Shown piece by piece: positions 16,004 through 25,800 of a stretch of DNA of 64,000 nucleotides (the stretch's first letter is position 1; every line of letters starts with the position of its first letter). Below the pieces are notes generated by a model. The model ran no database searches. It had not been told where the DNA came from and was given only the letters and a program-made list of their open reading frames with translations. Location: contig NZ_JADBDS010000007.1 of assembly GCF_014873705.1 (NCBI RefSeq), positions 1 through 64,000 of the forward strand, written 5' to 3'. Origin of the DNA: Mycobacterium sp. OAS707 (GTDB lineage: Bacteria > Actinomycetota > Actinomycetes > Mycobacteriales > Mycobacteriaceae). The position numbers were made by a program, and so were the translations under genes.

Positions 16004-16371
16004 CCGCCGTTCCCCCGCTCGATCCCAACGAACCGCCGCCCCCTGCGCGCGGGCTCACCAGCGACGAACGCGGCCGCGACGTCAGCGCGGCGCAGGCCGA
16101 AGCCGAGGCCGAAGAGTCGACCGGCAAGCAACTGCTGAAGGCCATGAGCCCGCGGTTCGTGTGGTCGCAGGCCGAGGGCTACCCCGTGGTGATCAAGCAG
16201 TTCCTCCAGTTCTGCCTGATCCTCATCTACCCCGCGTGGGTGGGCGGGATCCTCGCCATGGCGGCGGTCTACTACCCCTGCTACGCGGTGCTGTGGGCGT
16301 TGTTCTGGCCATTTCGTGCCTGGATGAAGAAGAACCGCCCCGAGGAGTACGCCGCCTCTCAGAAGAAGTAG
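16000..16371 (+). CDS. Conserved membrane protein
   Basis: 123-aa protein with an acidic, Pro-rich N-terminus, then about two closely packed hydrophobic segments (roughly 67-105; FLQFCLILIYPAWVGGIL and MAAVYYPCYAVLWALFWPF) and a basic tail. ATG overlaps the lipoprotein gene stop (ATGA), and the arrestin-like gene starts 8 bp after its stop, so the three form an operon. No function known. Confidence 0.75.
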   Translation: MTAVPPLDPNEPPPPARGLTSDERGRDVSAAQAEAEAEESTGKQLLKAMSPRFVWSQAEGYPVVIKQFLQFCLILIYPAWVGGILAMAAVYYPCYAVLWALFWPFRAWMKKNRPEEYAASQKK

Positions 16372-16379
16372 ACGCACCG

Positions 16380-17285
16380 GTGGGCCTGTTCAATCGATCC
16401 GCAGGCGTGCAGGTGTCGGTGACCCCGCAGGTGGTGCGGCCGAGGAACACGGTGCAGGCCACCATCACGACCGACAAGCCGGTCGACAAGGTGTCCTCGG
16501 CGACCCTGGAGTGGGGTTACACCAACTTCTACCGATACCGCTGGGCCGGACGCGCCGACGCGGCGGCCGGCGCGATGAACGACTCGCTGCTGATGATGGA
16601 CCAGGTCGGCACCGACGCAGGCAGCGAGAAGAGCACCGAGGACTGGGTTGGCGTCACGAAGGTCGAACTGCCGATCGGTACCAGCGAATTCACCGGCGGG
16701 TCTTCGTCATTCACGGTTCCGTCCTGGGCGCCGGGGTCCTCAGACGCGCTCGCGCGGTGGTCGGCCCGACTAAGGATTGAGCGCGGCGGCCGCGACATCG
16801 ATACCGAAGGTGTCTTCGCCGTCGTGATAGGCACCGACGACGTCCAGGTGACCGAGACCTCGCTGCAGCGGACAAGCGGCGACGGCAGGACCGACATCGA
16901 TATCGTGGTGCCGTCACCGATCTTTCGGGCAGGCCAGACGATCAACGGCAGCGTCACGCTCACCCCGCACACCGACATGTCCGACGGCGAGCTTTCGATC
17001 TATTGGGTGTGGCACCGAATCTCCCATCCGTTGGTCCGCACACCCGCGGTCGAAGGCGGCACGAAGTCGGGGCCAACGATCAAGCTCGGCAAGGGAATCC
17101 CGTTGCGCAACGGGTCGCCGGTCACGGTGCCGTTCGCGGTGCCGTTGCCCGACGATGCGCCGCCGACGGGTGAGGCGGTGCACTCGTCGCTGGGGTGGTT
17201 TCTCAGCGCTACGTTGATGTATTCGAAGTGGACCCAGGGCGTCGAGAAGGTCCGTCGCCAGATCGTCGTGGTCAACGCGCCGTAG
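16380..17285 (+). CDS. Spo0M-like (arrestin-fold) protein
   Basis: 301-aa all-beta protein with the pattern of sporulation-control protein Spo0M/arrestin-like proteins: opening GVQVSVTPQVVRPRNTVQATI, a central break around residue 160, and a second sandwich with FRAGQTINGSVTLTP and NGSPVTVPFAVPLPDDAPPT before the C-terminal SATLMYSKWTQGVEKVRRQIVV. No catalytic motif or signal peptide, so cytoplasmic. GTG start at 16380, 8 bp after the membrane protein gene. Homologues in Bacillus affect division and cell shape; the mycobacterial role is unknown. It ends immediately before the convergent shikimate dehydrogenase gene. Confidence 0.65.
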   Translation: MGLFNRSAGVQVSVTPQVVRPRNTVQATITTDKPVDKVSSATLEWGYTNFYRYRWAGRADAAAGAMNDSLLMMDQVGTDAGSEKSTEDWVGVTKVELPIGTSEFTGGSSSFTVPSWAPGSSDALARWSARLRIERGGRDIDTEGVFAVVIGTDDVQVTETSLQRTSGDGRTDIDIVVPSPIFRAGQTINGSVTLTPHTDMSDGELSIYWVWHRISHPLVRTPAVEGGTKSGPTIKLGKGIPLRNGSPVTVPFAVPLPDDAPPTGEAVHSSLGWFLSATLMYSKWTQGVEKVRRQIVVVNAP

Positions 17286-18104
17286 TCAGGCCCGCGAGAT
17301 CGCCGAGGCCTGGGCCACCTGTTCGGCGGTGGGCCGCACGCCGGTGTAGCGCTCGAACTGCTCGGCGGCCTGCAGCGCGATCACCTCCGCGCCGGTGATC
17401 ACCGCGACGCCTGCCGAGCGCGCAGCCTTGATCAGCGGCGTCTCCGACGGAAGGGCCACTACGTCGAAAACGGTGCGCGCCTTGGCAATTGTCGCGTCGT
17501 CGAACGCCGCCTCGCTTTCCTCGGGGCCGCCCGCCATGCCGATCGGAGTGACGTTGACGATGATGGGCGCCGTACGCGTGCCGACCTCGGATGCGTAGTC
17601 GTAATCGAGCCTGCCTGCCAGCGCGCGCCCGGCGTCGGGATTGCGCGCAACGACCACTCCGGAGTGAAAGCCGCTGTCGCGGAAAGCCGCGCCGACCGCG
17701 CTCGCCATGCCGCCGCTGCCCCGGATCAGCACGGTGTCACTCAAGTCCAGCTGATAATCGTCGATAAGGCGTTGCACGGCAAGGTAATCGGTGTTCGAGG
17801 CGGTCAGACGCCCGTCGTCGTTCACGATGGTGTTGACGGAGTGGATGGCCCGCGCGGACGACTCGACGTTGTCGACGAGGGGGATCACGGCTTCCTTGAA
17901 CGGCATCGACACCGAACATCCGCGGATGCCGAGCGCCCGCACCCCGCCGATCGCAGCGTCGATGTCGGTGGTGGTGAACGCCTTGTAGATGAAGTCGAGA
18001 CCGAGTTGGTCGTAGAGATAGTTGTGAAACCTGGTGCCGATATTGCTGGGTCGGGCCGCCAGCGAGATGCACAACCGGGTGTCCTTGGAAAGTGGTGGGC
18101 GCAT
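17286..18104 (-). CDS. Shikimate 5-dehydrogenase-like protein
   Basis: 272-aa AroE-family protein: catalytic domain with SVSMPFKEAVIP holding the conserved Lys, TASNTDYLAVQ in place of the usual NTDG block, and an NAD(P)-binding GSGGMASAVGAA. The departures from typical AroE motifs suggest a paralogue (YdiB/quinate-type or other substrate) rather than the aro-pathway enzyme, which mycobacteria normally encode elsewhere beside the aroB/aroC cluster. ATG overlaps the stop of the pat gene by one base (TGATG), so the two are coupled. It ends one base after the convergent arrestin-like gene. Confidence 0.8.
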   Translation of the reverse strand: MRPPLSKDTRLCISLAARPSNIGTRFHNYLYDQLGLDFIYKAFTTTDIDAAIGGVRALGIRGCSVSMPFKEAVIPLVDNVESSARAIHSVNTIVNDDGRLTASNTDYLAVQRLIDDYQLDLSDTVLIRGSGGMASAVGAAFRDSGFHSGVVVARNPDAGRALAGRLDYDYASEVGTRTAPIIVNVTPIGMAGGPEESEAAFDDATIAKARTVFDVVALPSETPLIKAARSAGVAVITGAEVIALQAAEQFERYTGVRPTAEQVAQASAISRA

Positions 18105-19102
18105 CAGCCGACCACCCGGACGACCTGGCCGGTCATCTCGCGAATCTGTTTGGTCAGTTCCGGCGTGAACGGCGGGTTGGGCGGATGGGGCACATCGATG
18201 ACGGTGGTGACGACGCCGAGGTCGTCACGGTGCCAGTCGGCGCCGAAGTGATCAAGGATCGCGCGCATCGGATAATTGTCGCTCAGCACCCGCGCCGTAA
18301 AGCGTTGGATGCCATGGTAATCGGCTGCGACGGCGAGTGCGCCCATCAGAAATGTGCCGATGCCTCTGCCCTGGTAGTCGTCGCCGACGATGAAAGCGAC
18401 TTCCGCGGCCGTCGGGTCGACCTCGTCGCGCACGAAGCGTGCGTCGGCGACGACGGGCCCGTCGAAACCGTCTGTCATCACCCAGACGAAGTGGTGCAGG
18501 TAGTCGACCTCGAACAGGTACCGCATCAACGACGCGGTGGGGTTGCGTGGAGTCTGGAAGCGGCGATACAGCGTCTCGCTGGAGAACTCGACCGGCCCTT
18601 GCGTCGTGCGTTCGTTGTCGCCGGGCAACACCGGGCGCAGATGCAATTGGGTGCCGTCGCGCATCTTGACCGGGATCGGCGTGAGGAACGCGGCAAGGCG
18701 CTGGCGCCCGACGCGCAGCAGCTTCTCGAGCATGCCGGGCAGTTCGAGAATCGTCGCGAACGCGTCCCTGCCGCCGACCCAGCCGGTCAGTGTCCCCTTC
18801 GCGATCACCGTCGCGGTGCGCGGCCCGTTTCGAAGCAACGCGATCTCGCCCGCGATCATCCCCGGCGTCAACTCCGCGACGGTGTCGTGGCCGTCGACTC
18901 CGGTGTGCGTCACCTCGGCGCGTCCGGATCCGATGATCAAGAACGACACCGCAAGCTCGCCCTGCTGCATGAGCACCTGGCCGGGCGCCGCGGTCAGCGG
19001 TCGCAGTTGCGCGGCCAAGGGCACCAGAGACTCGGCGGGACAGCCTGCGAAGACCTCCAGCGCGGCGAGTTCGTCGGCGCGGACATCTGTCAGGCCGGAC
19101 AC
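18104..19102 (-). CDS. pat: cAMP-regulated lysine acetyltransferase Pat
   Basis: 332-aa fusion of an N-terminal cyclic-nucleotide-binding domain (1-140; GEIALLRNGPRTA, with E86 and R95 for cAMP phosphate/ribose) and a C-terminal GNAT domain (150-325). The candidate general base is E234 in AAEVAFIVGDDYQGRGIG, at the same number as in the characterised M. smegmatis enzyme as recalled. cAMP relieves autoinhibition, and targets are acyl-CoA synthetases and universal stress proteins. Corresponds to Rv0998. Coupled to the shikimate dehydrogenase-like gene. It is the last conserved-synteny gene before the lipid island, apart from the small secreted protein. Confidence 0.95.
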   Translation of the reverse strand: MSGLTDVRADELAALEVFAGCPAESLVPLAAQLRPLTAAPGQVLMQQGELAVSFLIIGSGRAEVTHTGVDGHDTVAELTPGMIAGEIALLRNGPRTATVIAKGTLTGWVGGRDAFATILELPGMLEKLLRVGRQRLAAFLTPIPVKMRDGTQLHLRPVLPGDNERTTQGPVEFSSETLYRRFQTPRNPTASLMRYLFEVDYLHHFVWVMTDGFDGPVVADARFVRDEVDPTAAEVAFIVGDDYQGRGIGTFLMGALAVAADYHGIQRFTARVLSDNYPMRAILDHFGADWHRDDLGVVTTVIDVPHPPNPPFTPELTKQIREMTGQVVRVVG

Positions 19103-19143
19103 GCCACGAGGCTACGGCGTGCGCGTCGCGACGAGCAAGGAAG

Positions 19144-19653
19144 CTAGCAGGTGGAAAAGCCCACAAAGGGAATCGGCGTGCCGAATCCGACACACGGCGG
19201 GCCTGGCAGCGGCGGTGGCGCAGGCAGTGCGGGCAACCCGACTTCGGGGATGCTCGGCGCAGGCAGGCCGACCGGCGGCGCAATCGACGGAACCGCCGAC
19301 GCGGCGGCCGCACCTGCGCCGAATGACGGCGCGACGCTGAGCAGATTCAGGCCGACGCCGGGCAGTCCGACACCTGGCAGCGCGACGGTCGGATCGTCGA
19401 CGCGGGCCAGCGCGAAATCCTCCGGCGAGGGCAGTGGCCCGAACGCGTCCTCCCAGGCCGCTTTCAACGGCGCTTCGGAGTTCTCGTTGTCCTTGGGCGC
19501 GCATTGGCCTGAATTGGCGTCAACGACCTGTTCATCGGGGCAATCCGCCAAGGCCAGCGGTGCTGTCGCCAGACCGGCCGCCCCGACCGCGATGCCCGCC
19601 AATGCGCTGGCGAAAGCGAGAGGCATGCCCGTGCGGAAAAAGGTCCAGGTCAT
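19144..19653 (-). CDS. Secreted Pro/Ala-rich protein
   Basis: 169-aa exported protein. The start at 19653 (MTWTFFRTGMPL) is chosen because GGAGG precedes it; an in-frame ATG at 19686 lacks one. Signal peptide ends near ALAD (about residue 38). Mature region has four cysteines, two early (DCPDEQVVDANSGQC) and two at the C-terminus (PPCVGFGTP, FSTC), around a Pro/Val/Gly low-complexity core (LPGVGLPGVGL, PALPAPPPLPGPP). A likely O-mannosylation substrate. Function unknown. Confidence 0.75.
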   Translation of the reverse strand: MTWTFFRTGMPLAFASALAGIAVGAAGLATAPLALADCPDEQVVDANSGQCAPKDNENSEAPLKAAWEDAFGPLPSPEDFALARVDDPTVALPGVGLPGVGLNLLSVAPSFGAGAAAASAVPSIAPPVGLPAPSIPEVGLPALPAPPPLPGPPCVGFGTPIPFVGFSTC

Positions 19654-19813
19654 CGGGGGCCTCCTCGGATTTGACGTTGACAACAATTAATTAGTTTGGC
19701 ACAACTTCGGACGACAGACTGGAATCCGCAGTTTCTGACCTCAGCGTCAAATATATGGCTAACCTTGCGTAGCTGAAGCCGGGCGCACCGAACAGGAAGG
19801 TCATGCAATCGCC

Positions 19814-21553
19814 ATGAGAGATTTCTCCGTTTCCGCACTGGTGCGTGAGCGTGCCAGCCTGCAGCCGAATGACGTCGCGTTCACGTTCATCGACTACGAG
19901 CAGGACTGGGACGGCGTTGCTGAGAGCCTGACGTGGGCACAGTTGTATCGCCGCACACTCAACGTCGCGCACCAACTGAGGTTTTGCGGGGCGACCGGCG
20001 ACCGGGCGGTGATCCTCGCGCCGCAGGGGCTCGACTACATCGTCGCGTTCCTCGGCGCGATGGAGGCCGGGCGCATCGCGGTGCCGCTGTCACTTCCGAT
20101 GGGCGGCGCCACCGATCTCCGGGTCACCTCGGTGCTGGCCGACTCCTCGCCCAGCGTTGTGCTGACGACGTCCTCGGTGGCCGGCATGCTCGCCGACTAC
20201 CTCACCCCGCAACCCGGCACACCCGCGCCTACGGTCATCGAGGTCGACAAGCTCGACGCCGCGAGCGCACCGGGCCGGCGGGTCAACGGCAACGGCAACC
20301 CGAACGTGGCGTACCTGCAGTACACCTCCGGGTCCACGCGCATGCCTGCGGGTGTGATGGTCACCCACGAGAACGTCCGGGTGAATTTCGAACAGATCGC
20401 ATCTGCGTACTTCGAGGAGTTCGGCGGGGTGGCCCCGCCCGACACCACCTTCGTATCGTGGCTGCCCTTCTATCACGACATGGGTTTGTTCGTCGGCATC
20501 CTGATACCGATGCTGGCCGGACGACCGGCCGTGCTCTTCAGCCCTGCCGGCTTCCTGCAGCACCCGGCCCGGTGGGTTCAATTGCTGGCCAAGCATTCTC
20601 GTGTTTTTTCGGCAGCACCCAACTTCGCATTCGAGCTCGCCGTGCGACGCACGTCCGACGAGGACCTGGCCGGTCTGGATCTCGGAAAGGTGCTGTGCAT
20701 CCTTTCCGGCAGCGAGCGCGTGCAGCCGGCGACCGTGCGCCGGTTCACTGAGCGGTTCGCCCGTTTCAACCTGCGCAGCAGCATGATCCGGCCGTCCTAC
20801 GGGATGGCGGAGGCGGCCGTCTATCTGGCCACCCGCACGCCGGCACAGCCGCCCGAAGTCGTCCATTTCCAGACCGAGAAGTTGTCGGCAGGCGAGGCGA
20901 CGCGCTGCGACATCACCGGTGGCACGCCGCTGATCGGCTACGGCACAAAGCAATTCCCGGTCCTGCGGATCGTCGACCCGGAGACCTGTCACGAGTGCCC
21001 CGACGGGTCAGTCGGCGAGATCTGGACGCAGGGCGACAATGTGGCCGTCGGATACTGGAACCGGCCTGACGAGACCGAACGCACCTTCGGCGGGCAGATC
21101 GTCGCGCCGTTGCCTGGCACGCCCGATGGGCCGTGGTTGCGGACGGGCGACCTCGGCTTCATGTCGAACGGCGAGCTGTTCATCATCGGCCGCATCAAAG
21201 ACCTGCTGATCGTGTACGGGCGCAACCACTCCCCCGACGACATCGAAGCGACCATCCACGAGATCACGCGGGGCCGCTGCGCGGCGATCTCGGTGCCGGG
21301 CGATCGCTCGGAGCAACTGGTGGCCATCATCGAGTTGAAGAACCGCGGCGACTCCTACGATGACGCGGTGGAAGCACTCGGAATGGTCAAGCGCGAAGTG
21401 ACCTCGGCGATTTCGACTTCGCACGGCCTCAGTGTCGCCGATCTGGTTCTGGTGCCGCCCGGTTCGATTCCGACGACGACGAGCGGCAAGGTCAGGCGGC
21501 ATGCGTGTGTCGAGCAGTACCGGCACGGCCGGTTCGCCCGTCTCGACGCATAG
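19814..21553 (+). CDS. Fatty-acyl-AMP ligase (FadD FAAL type)
   Basis: 579-aa ANL-superfamily enzyme that activates a long-chain fatty acid as acyl-adenylate and hands it to a polyketide synthase. Motifs: YLQYTSGSTRMPAGV (P-loop), SWLPFYHDMGL, RPSYGMAEAA, LRTGDLGFM and IKDLLIVYGRNHSPDDIE. Length and the FAAL-type C-terminus match FadD23/24/25/32 rather than CoA ligases. It opens the + strand arm of the lipid island and is followed after 19 bp by a glycosyltransferase gene. The expected acceptor is the Mas-type PKS at 32908-39189. In LOS and TPP loci a FadD of this kind always accompanies the PKS. Confidence 0.93.
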   Translation: MRDFSVSALVRERASLQPNDVAFTFIDYEQDWDGVAESLTWAQLYRRTLNVAHQLRFCGATGDRAVILAPQGLDYIVAFLGAMEAGRIAVPLSLPMGGATDLRVTSVLADSSPSVVLTTSSVAGMLADYLTPQPGTPAPTVIEVDKLDAASAPGRRVNGNGNPNVAYLQYTSGSTRMPAGVMVTHENVRVNFEQIASAYFEEFGGVAPPDTTFVSWLPFYHDMGLFVGILIPMLAGRPAVLFSPAGFLQHPARWVQLLAKHSRVFSAAPNFAFELAVRRTSDEDLAGLDLGKVLCILSGSERVQPATVRRFTERFARFNLRSSMIRPSYGMAEAAVYLATRTPAQPPEVVHFQTEKLSAGEATRCDITGGTPLIGYGTKQFPVLRIVDPETCHECPDGSVGEIWTQGDNVAVGYWNRPDETERTFGGQIVAPLPGTPDGPWLRTGDLGFMSNGELFIIGRIKDLLIVYGRNHSPDDIEATIHEITRGRCAAISVPGDRSEQLVAIIELKNRGDSYDDAVEALGMVKREVTSAISTSHGLSVADLVLVPPGSIPTTTSGKVRRHACVEQYRHGRFARLDA

Positions 21554-21572
21554 CACGCCGGGTTCTCGGCCG

Positions 21573-22817
21573 ATGAGGTTCGCACTGGCGATGCACGGCA
21601 GTCGCGGCGACGTCGAGCCGTGTGCCGCGGTCGGGGTCGAGCTGCAACGCCGCGGCCACGACGTCCGTATCGCGGTGCCGCCCAACCTGGTTGGCTTTGT
21701 CGAGTCCGCCGGGCTGACGGCTGCCCCCTATGGCCCCAACTCCCAAGAGCTGATCGACGACGATTTCGTACACAACTATTGGAAGATGCAGCCGCTCAAC
21801 TTCGTGCGGGCGTTCAAGGAGTACGTCAGCCGGGGTTGGGCAGAGATGAGCGCGACTTTGACATCGCTGGCCGACGGTGCCGACGTGGTGCTGACCGGCA
21901 CGATCTACCAGGGCGTCGCCGCCAATGTCGCCGAGTACTACGACGTCCCGTTGGCCGCGCTGCATTATTTCCCGTCGCGGGCCAACGGCCACCTGGTGCC
22001 GATGGTGCCCGCACCGGTGACGAGGTCGGCGATTTCCGCGGTGTGGTGGCTGTATTGGCGGATGACCAAGGACGCCGACGATTCACAACGCCGCGAACTC
22101 GGTCTGCCGCAGACCGCAAGCTCGTTGTCGCGCCGACTCACCGAGCGTCAAGCGCTGGAGATCCAGGCGTACGACGAACTGTGCTTCCCCGGCCTGGCGG
22201 CGGAATGGGGCGGCCGGTGGCCATTCGTCGGCGCGCTGAGTTTGCAGTTGCCGACGCCGGCCGACGATGAGGTCGCGACATGGATAGCCGCGGGCACAGC
22301 ACCGATCTACTTCGGCTTCGGCAGCATGCCGGTCCGTTCCGCCGCCGACACCGTCGCGATGATCAGCGCGGTGTGCGCCGAACTCGGCGAGCGCGCGTTG
22401 ATCTGCTCCGGATGGGCCGACTTCGACGGCCCGCCCACATCTGACCACGTGAAGGTGGTGCGACAGGTCAACCATGCGGCGGTCTTTCCACGCTGCCGTG
22501 CTGTCGTGCATCATGGCGGCGCGGGAACGACCGCGGCAGGGATGCGAGCCGGCGTGCCCACGTTGATCCTGTGGATCACGTCGGATCAACCGATCTGGGC
22601 GGCACAGGTAAAGCAGTTGAACGTCGGTGTGGGGCGCAGCTTTTCACGGGCCTCATCGAGAACGTTGGCGGCCGATCTGCGCCGCATCCTGGCACCGTCA
22701 TACGCCCATCGGGCCAAAGAGGTCGCCGCTCGAATGACGTCATGCGACGCCAGCGTGCGCGCGGCGGCCGACCTCCTCGAGGAAGCGCGGTTGAGACCGG
22801 CTAAGGCTGCGGGGTAG
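21573..22817 (+). CDS. GT1/MGT-type glycosyltransferase 1
   Basis: 414-aa UDP-sugar glycosyltransferase of the class found in mycobacterial GPL and LOS loci (Rv1524/Rv1526c-like). N-terminal acceptor fold begins MRFALAMHGSRGDVEPC; the donor-binding C-terminal domain has IYFGFGSMPV and RAVVHHGGAGTTAAGMRAGVP. Starts 19 bp after the FAAL gene. Paralogous to the glycosyltransferase at 26996-28267 (same N-terminal and HHGGAGT blocks). Likely adds glucose, rhamnose or another sugar to an acyltrehalose or glycopeptidolipid core; donor and acceptor cannot be read. The last 17 bp overlap the convergent gene's end. Confidence 0.9.
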   Translation: MRFALAMHGSRGDVEPCAAVGVELQRRGHDVRIAVPPNLVGFVESAGLTAAPYGPNSQELIDDDFVHNYWKMQPLNFVRAFKEYVSRGWAEMSATLTSLADGADVVLTGTIYQGVAANVAEYYDVPLAALHYFPSRANGHLVPMVPAPVTRSAISAVWWLYWRMTKDADDSQRRELGLPQTASSLSRRLTERQALEIQAYDELCFPGLAAEWGGRWPFVGALSLQLPTPADDEVATWIAAGTAPIYFGFGSMPVRSAADTVAMISAVCAELGERALICSGWADFDGPPTSDHVKVVRQVNHAAVFPRCRAVVHHGGAGTTAAGMRAGVPTLILWITSDQPIWAAQVKQLNVGVGRSFSRASSRTLAADLRRILAPSYAHRAKEVAARMTSCDASVRAAADLLEEARLRPAKAAG

Positions 22818-25800
22818 CCAGCGCGTCGACGATGTCGTGCTGAAGATCGGCGACCGAGCCGACGATGTCGCTGACGTGGTGCTGCAGTTCGCCCTGAACG
22901 GTCTGCTGCGCATATCGCAGCGCGCCGATGAAGCCCTCGGCATCCGTCCTCATCAGGAACGTGAGCAGCAGGCTGGCACTGTCCTTGAGCGCTGCTCCGA
23001 TGCCCGCAGGCGCGTCAACGATCGCGTGGCTGAGCGGGCCGACGTTGGCGGCCACCGCACTGGCCACGGCCGCGGCGCGGTTGGCGGTGGTGGTCACGAT
23101 ATCGGTGATGGCGTGGGCCACCGGAGCGCCTGCATTGCGTGCGTCGTTGAAAAGGCCGCTGATGATCGACGGGATGTGTGTCGGATGTGCCACGGCGTCC
23201 AGCGCTGCCGCCGGGAGTCCGGTCACGATATCGACGACGGCCCCCGCAGACGTCCGCAACGCGGTGCCGAGGTGTGCGAACGTCTCGCTCAGGTTCTGCT
23301 GCAATTGCTTGAGTATCGCGCCCCCAGCGAAGGTCGCATGAGGAACATAGGTGTCGAACGTGACCGAATAGCTGGTGTCTGAGCCAGGCGTGGTGATCGT
23401 GTGCTGTTGCGCGCCACCGTCGGACCACCGGCTGAACACCAATTGGTCCGCACCGTCTGCTTGCGGTGACAACGCGCCGAGCACGTGCTTGACCCCGACC
23501 ACTCCCTGCTCGGAATACGAGCCCTGATACGGGATGCCGTCGATCGTGAAGACCACGTTGGGGTTGTTGGCGCTGTAGGAGACGTTCACCAAATTCGGCC
23601 TGACCTCCACCGATTGCGTGCTGGCGAGGCCTTTACTGTCGGTGACGGTCAACGAGATCTCATACCAGGTGGTGTCCACTTGACTGGAATCCGTTGGAAT
23701 TTCGATGCTTCCGCTCTTACCGACGATGTTGTCGGCGAACGGGTGGATGTGGTCAGCGTGATGGAACACGACAGTCCAGCGATATGCGCTGTCGGGCAGT
23801 GTCCCGTCCTCGTCGTCTGTTGCGATGCCGCTGAACGAAATGGTGTTGCCTGCATTGTATTTCGACTCGTCCACCGGAGACGTTATCTGGACCGACGGCG
23901 CGGTGTTGCCGACGAAGATCTGCTGAGAGGCCTGCGCCGTCTTCTCGCCGTCGCTGACGGTCAGCGTCGCCACATAGGTGCCGTTGGCGGCGTAGGTGTG
24001 AGTCGGGTTGGCGTCGCTGGAGGTGGTGTTGTCACCGAAGTTCCATGAGTAGCTGAGCTGTGACCCCTCCGGGTCGCTGGAACCCTGCGACGAGAAGTCG
24101 ACGGTCAACGGCGCGGGCTTGCCATACGCCGGAGTCGCCGTCACCACGGCGGTCGGCGCCCGATTGCCGCCTGAGGGCGCGATGATCGAGAGCTCGCCGG
24201 GGTAGATGTTGAGTTGATAGATGTTGCCGTCGGGCCCTTGCATCAACTTGATCGGCGTGCCTGCGGCGTCGTCGAAGGTGTGCTCGTGAATCAGGCTGGT
24301 GAAGTTGGAGTCGAATGTCAGTGCCCTGATGAAGCCGCGGGTGTAATCGGCGATGAAGACCGTATTGTCGTACTCCGCACCGAGTTTCGTACCGGTGTAG
24401 AACATCACCGCCGTGATCGCTCCCGCCTTCTCCGGCAAGGGAGTATGCGGATAGGCGTAGATCGGGTTGGCGTAGCCGCAGTTGTTGCAGAAGCCCTCGG
24501 CAAGGGGCCAGCCGTAGTTCGCGCCTCGCGTGATGACATTGAGTTCTTCCCAAGCCGTTCCGCCGACGTCGCCCTCGAGAAGGGTGCCGTTTGGCGTGAA
24601 AACGAAGCGGAACGGGTTGCGGAAACCGAGCGCGTAGATAAGCGGGTTTGCACCCTGCGTGTTGACGAACGGATTGTCGGCAGGCGTGCTGATGGTGCCG
24701 TCGGGATTGATGGTGAAACGCAGGATCTTGCCCTGAATGGTCGAAAGGTTTTGCGAATTAGAGGAATTCGAGTTGTCGCCCAGAGACCAGTAGAACTTGC
24801 CGTCGGGCCCGAAGGCCAGTCCACCGCCCTGGTGGATGTTGCCGGCCACCTGGTCGGACGCCAGCAGGATCTTCTCGGAGTTTGCGTCGACACTCAATGA
24901 GTCGATGCCCGGTCCACCCGTGTATCCCGTCACGGTCAGGCGAGACAATTTCTCGTGGTCGTCGATGCCCGTGTAGGCGACATAGATGTAGTGATTGGTG
25001 GTGAAGTTCGGGTCCACCTCGACCGCGGTGACGCCGCGCTCCCCGCCTGTTTTGGTAGGTATTGTGATCAGCGGCTGATCCTGTAGCTGTCCGTTCTTGA
25101 ATACCCGGATGGCTCCGCTCTTTTCGGTGATCAGGATCGAGCCGTCAGGCAGGAACCTCATGTCGGTCGGCTCGTTCAGCCCCGATGCGATGATCGTGCG
25201 TTCCAAGTCGTCGGGTAGGCCCGTGTCTGCGGCATCCAACGCCAGCGCGGTCTGTGCGGCGTCGACGGTGGGCGTCTGATCGCTGAACTGCGCGCTCAAC
25301 TGCCGGCGCACCCACCCCAGTAGACCCCACAACAGCGGCGAATCCCCTGGCGCACCGGGGTCTGGCCCGACGATCGCCGCGAGCGCGGAATGGATCAAAT
25401 CGGATGCCAGGCCGATGATTGCGCCAGGCAGTGACGTGATCCGACTCTGCTGTCCGCCAACAGGTTGCTGGACTGCCGCCGCGCTGAATGTGGTGACAGC
25501 GGTCTGGGTGGCCGCTTCTGGTACCGATATCGTTGCGGGCGTTGGCTGCTCCGTTGGTTTGTCAGCCGGGGATTCTTCGGGTGCAGTCGATTCGTGGCTC
25601 GTCGCGTCCGTGGTGGGAACGGCGCGGTGTTCGATGTCGGTTTCGGCCGTCGCTGCACTCGCTGACGGTCGGTCGCCCTTCTTCCGGTGCGGCGCCTCGG
25701 CATTGGTTTCTTCGGTGGTGGCGGGCTCGTCAGATTCGGGTTTCTGCGGATCGGTCGACGGCAACTCCTCGCCGCCGGAGGTCCCCCCGCCGTCATCGGA

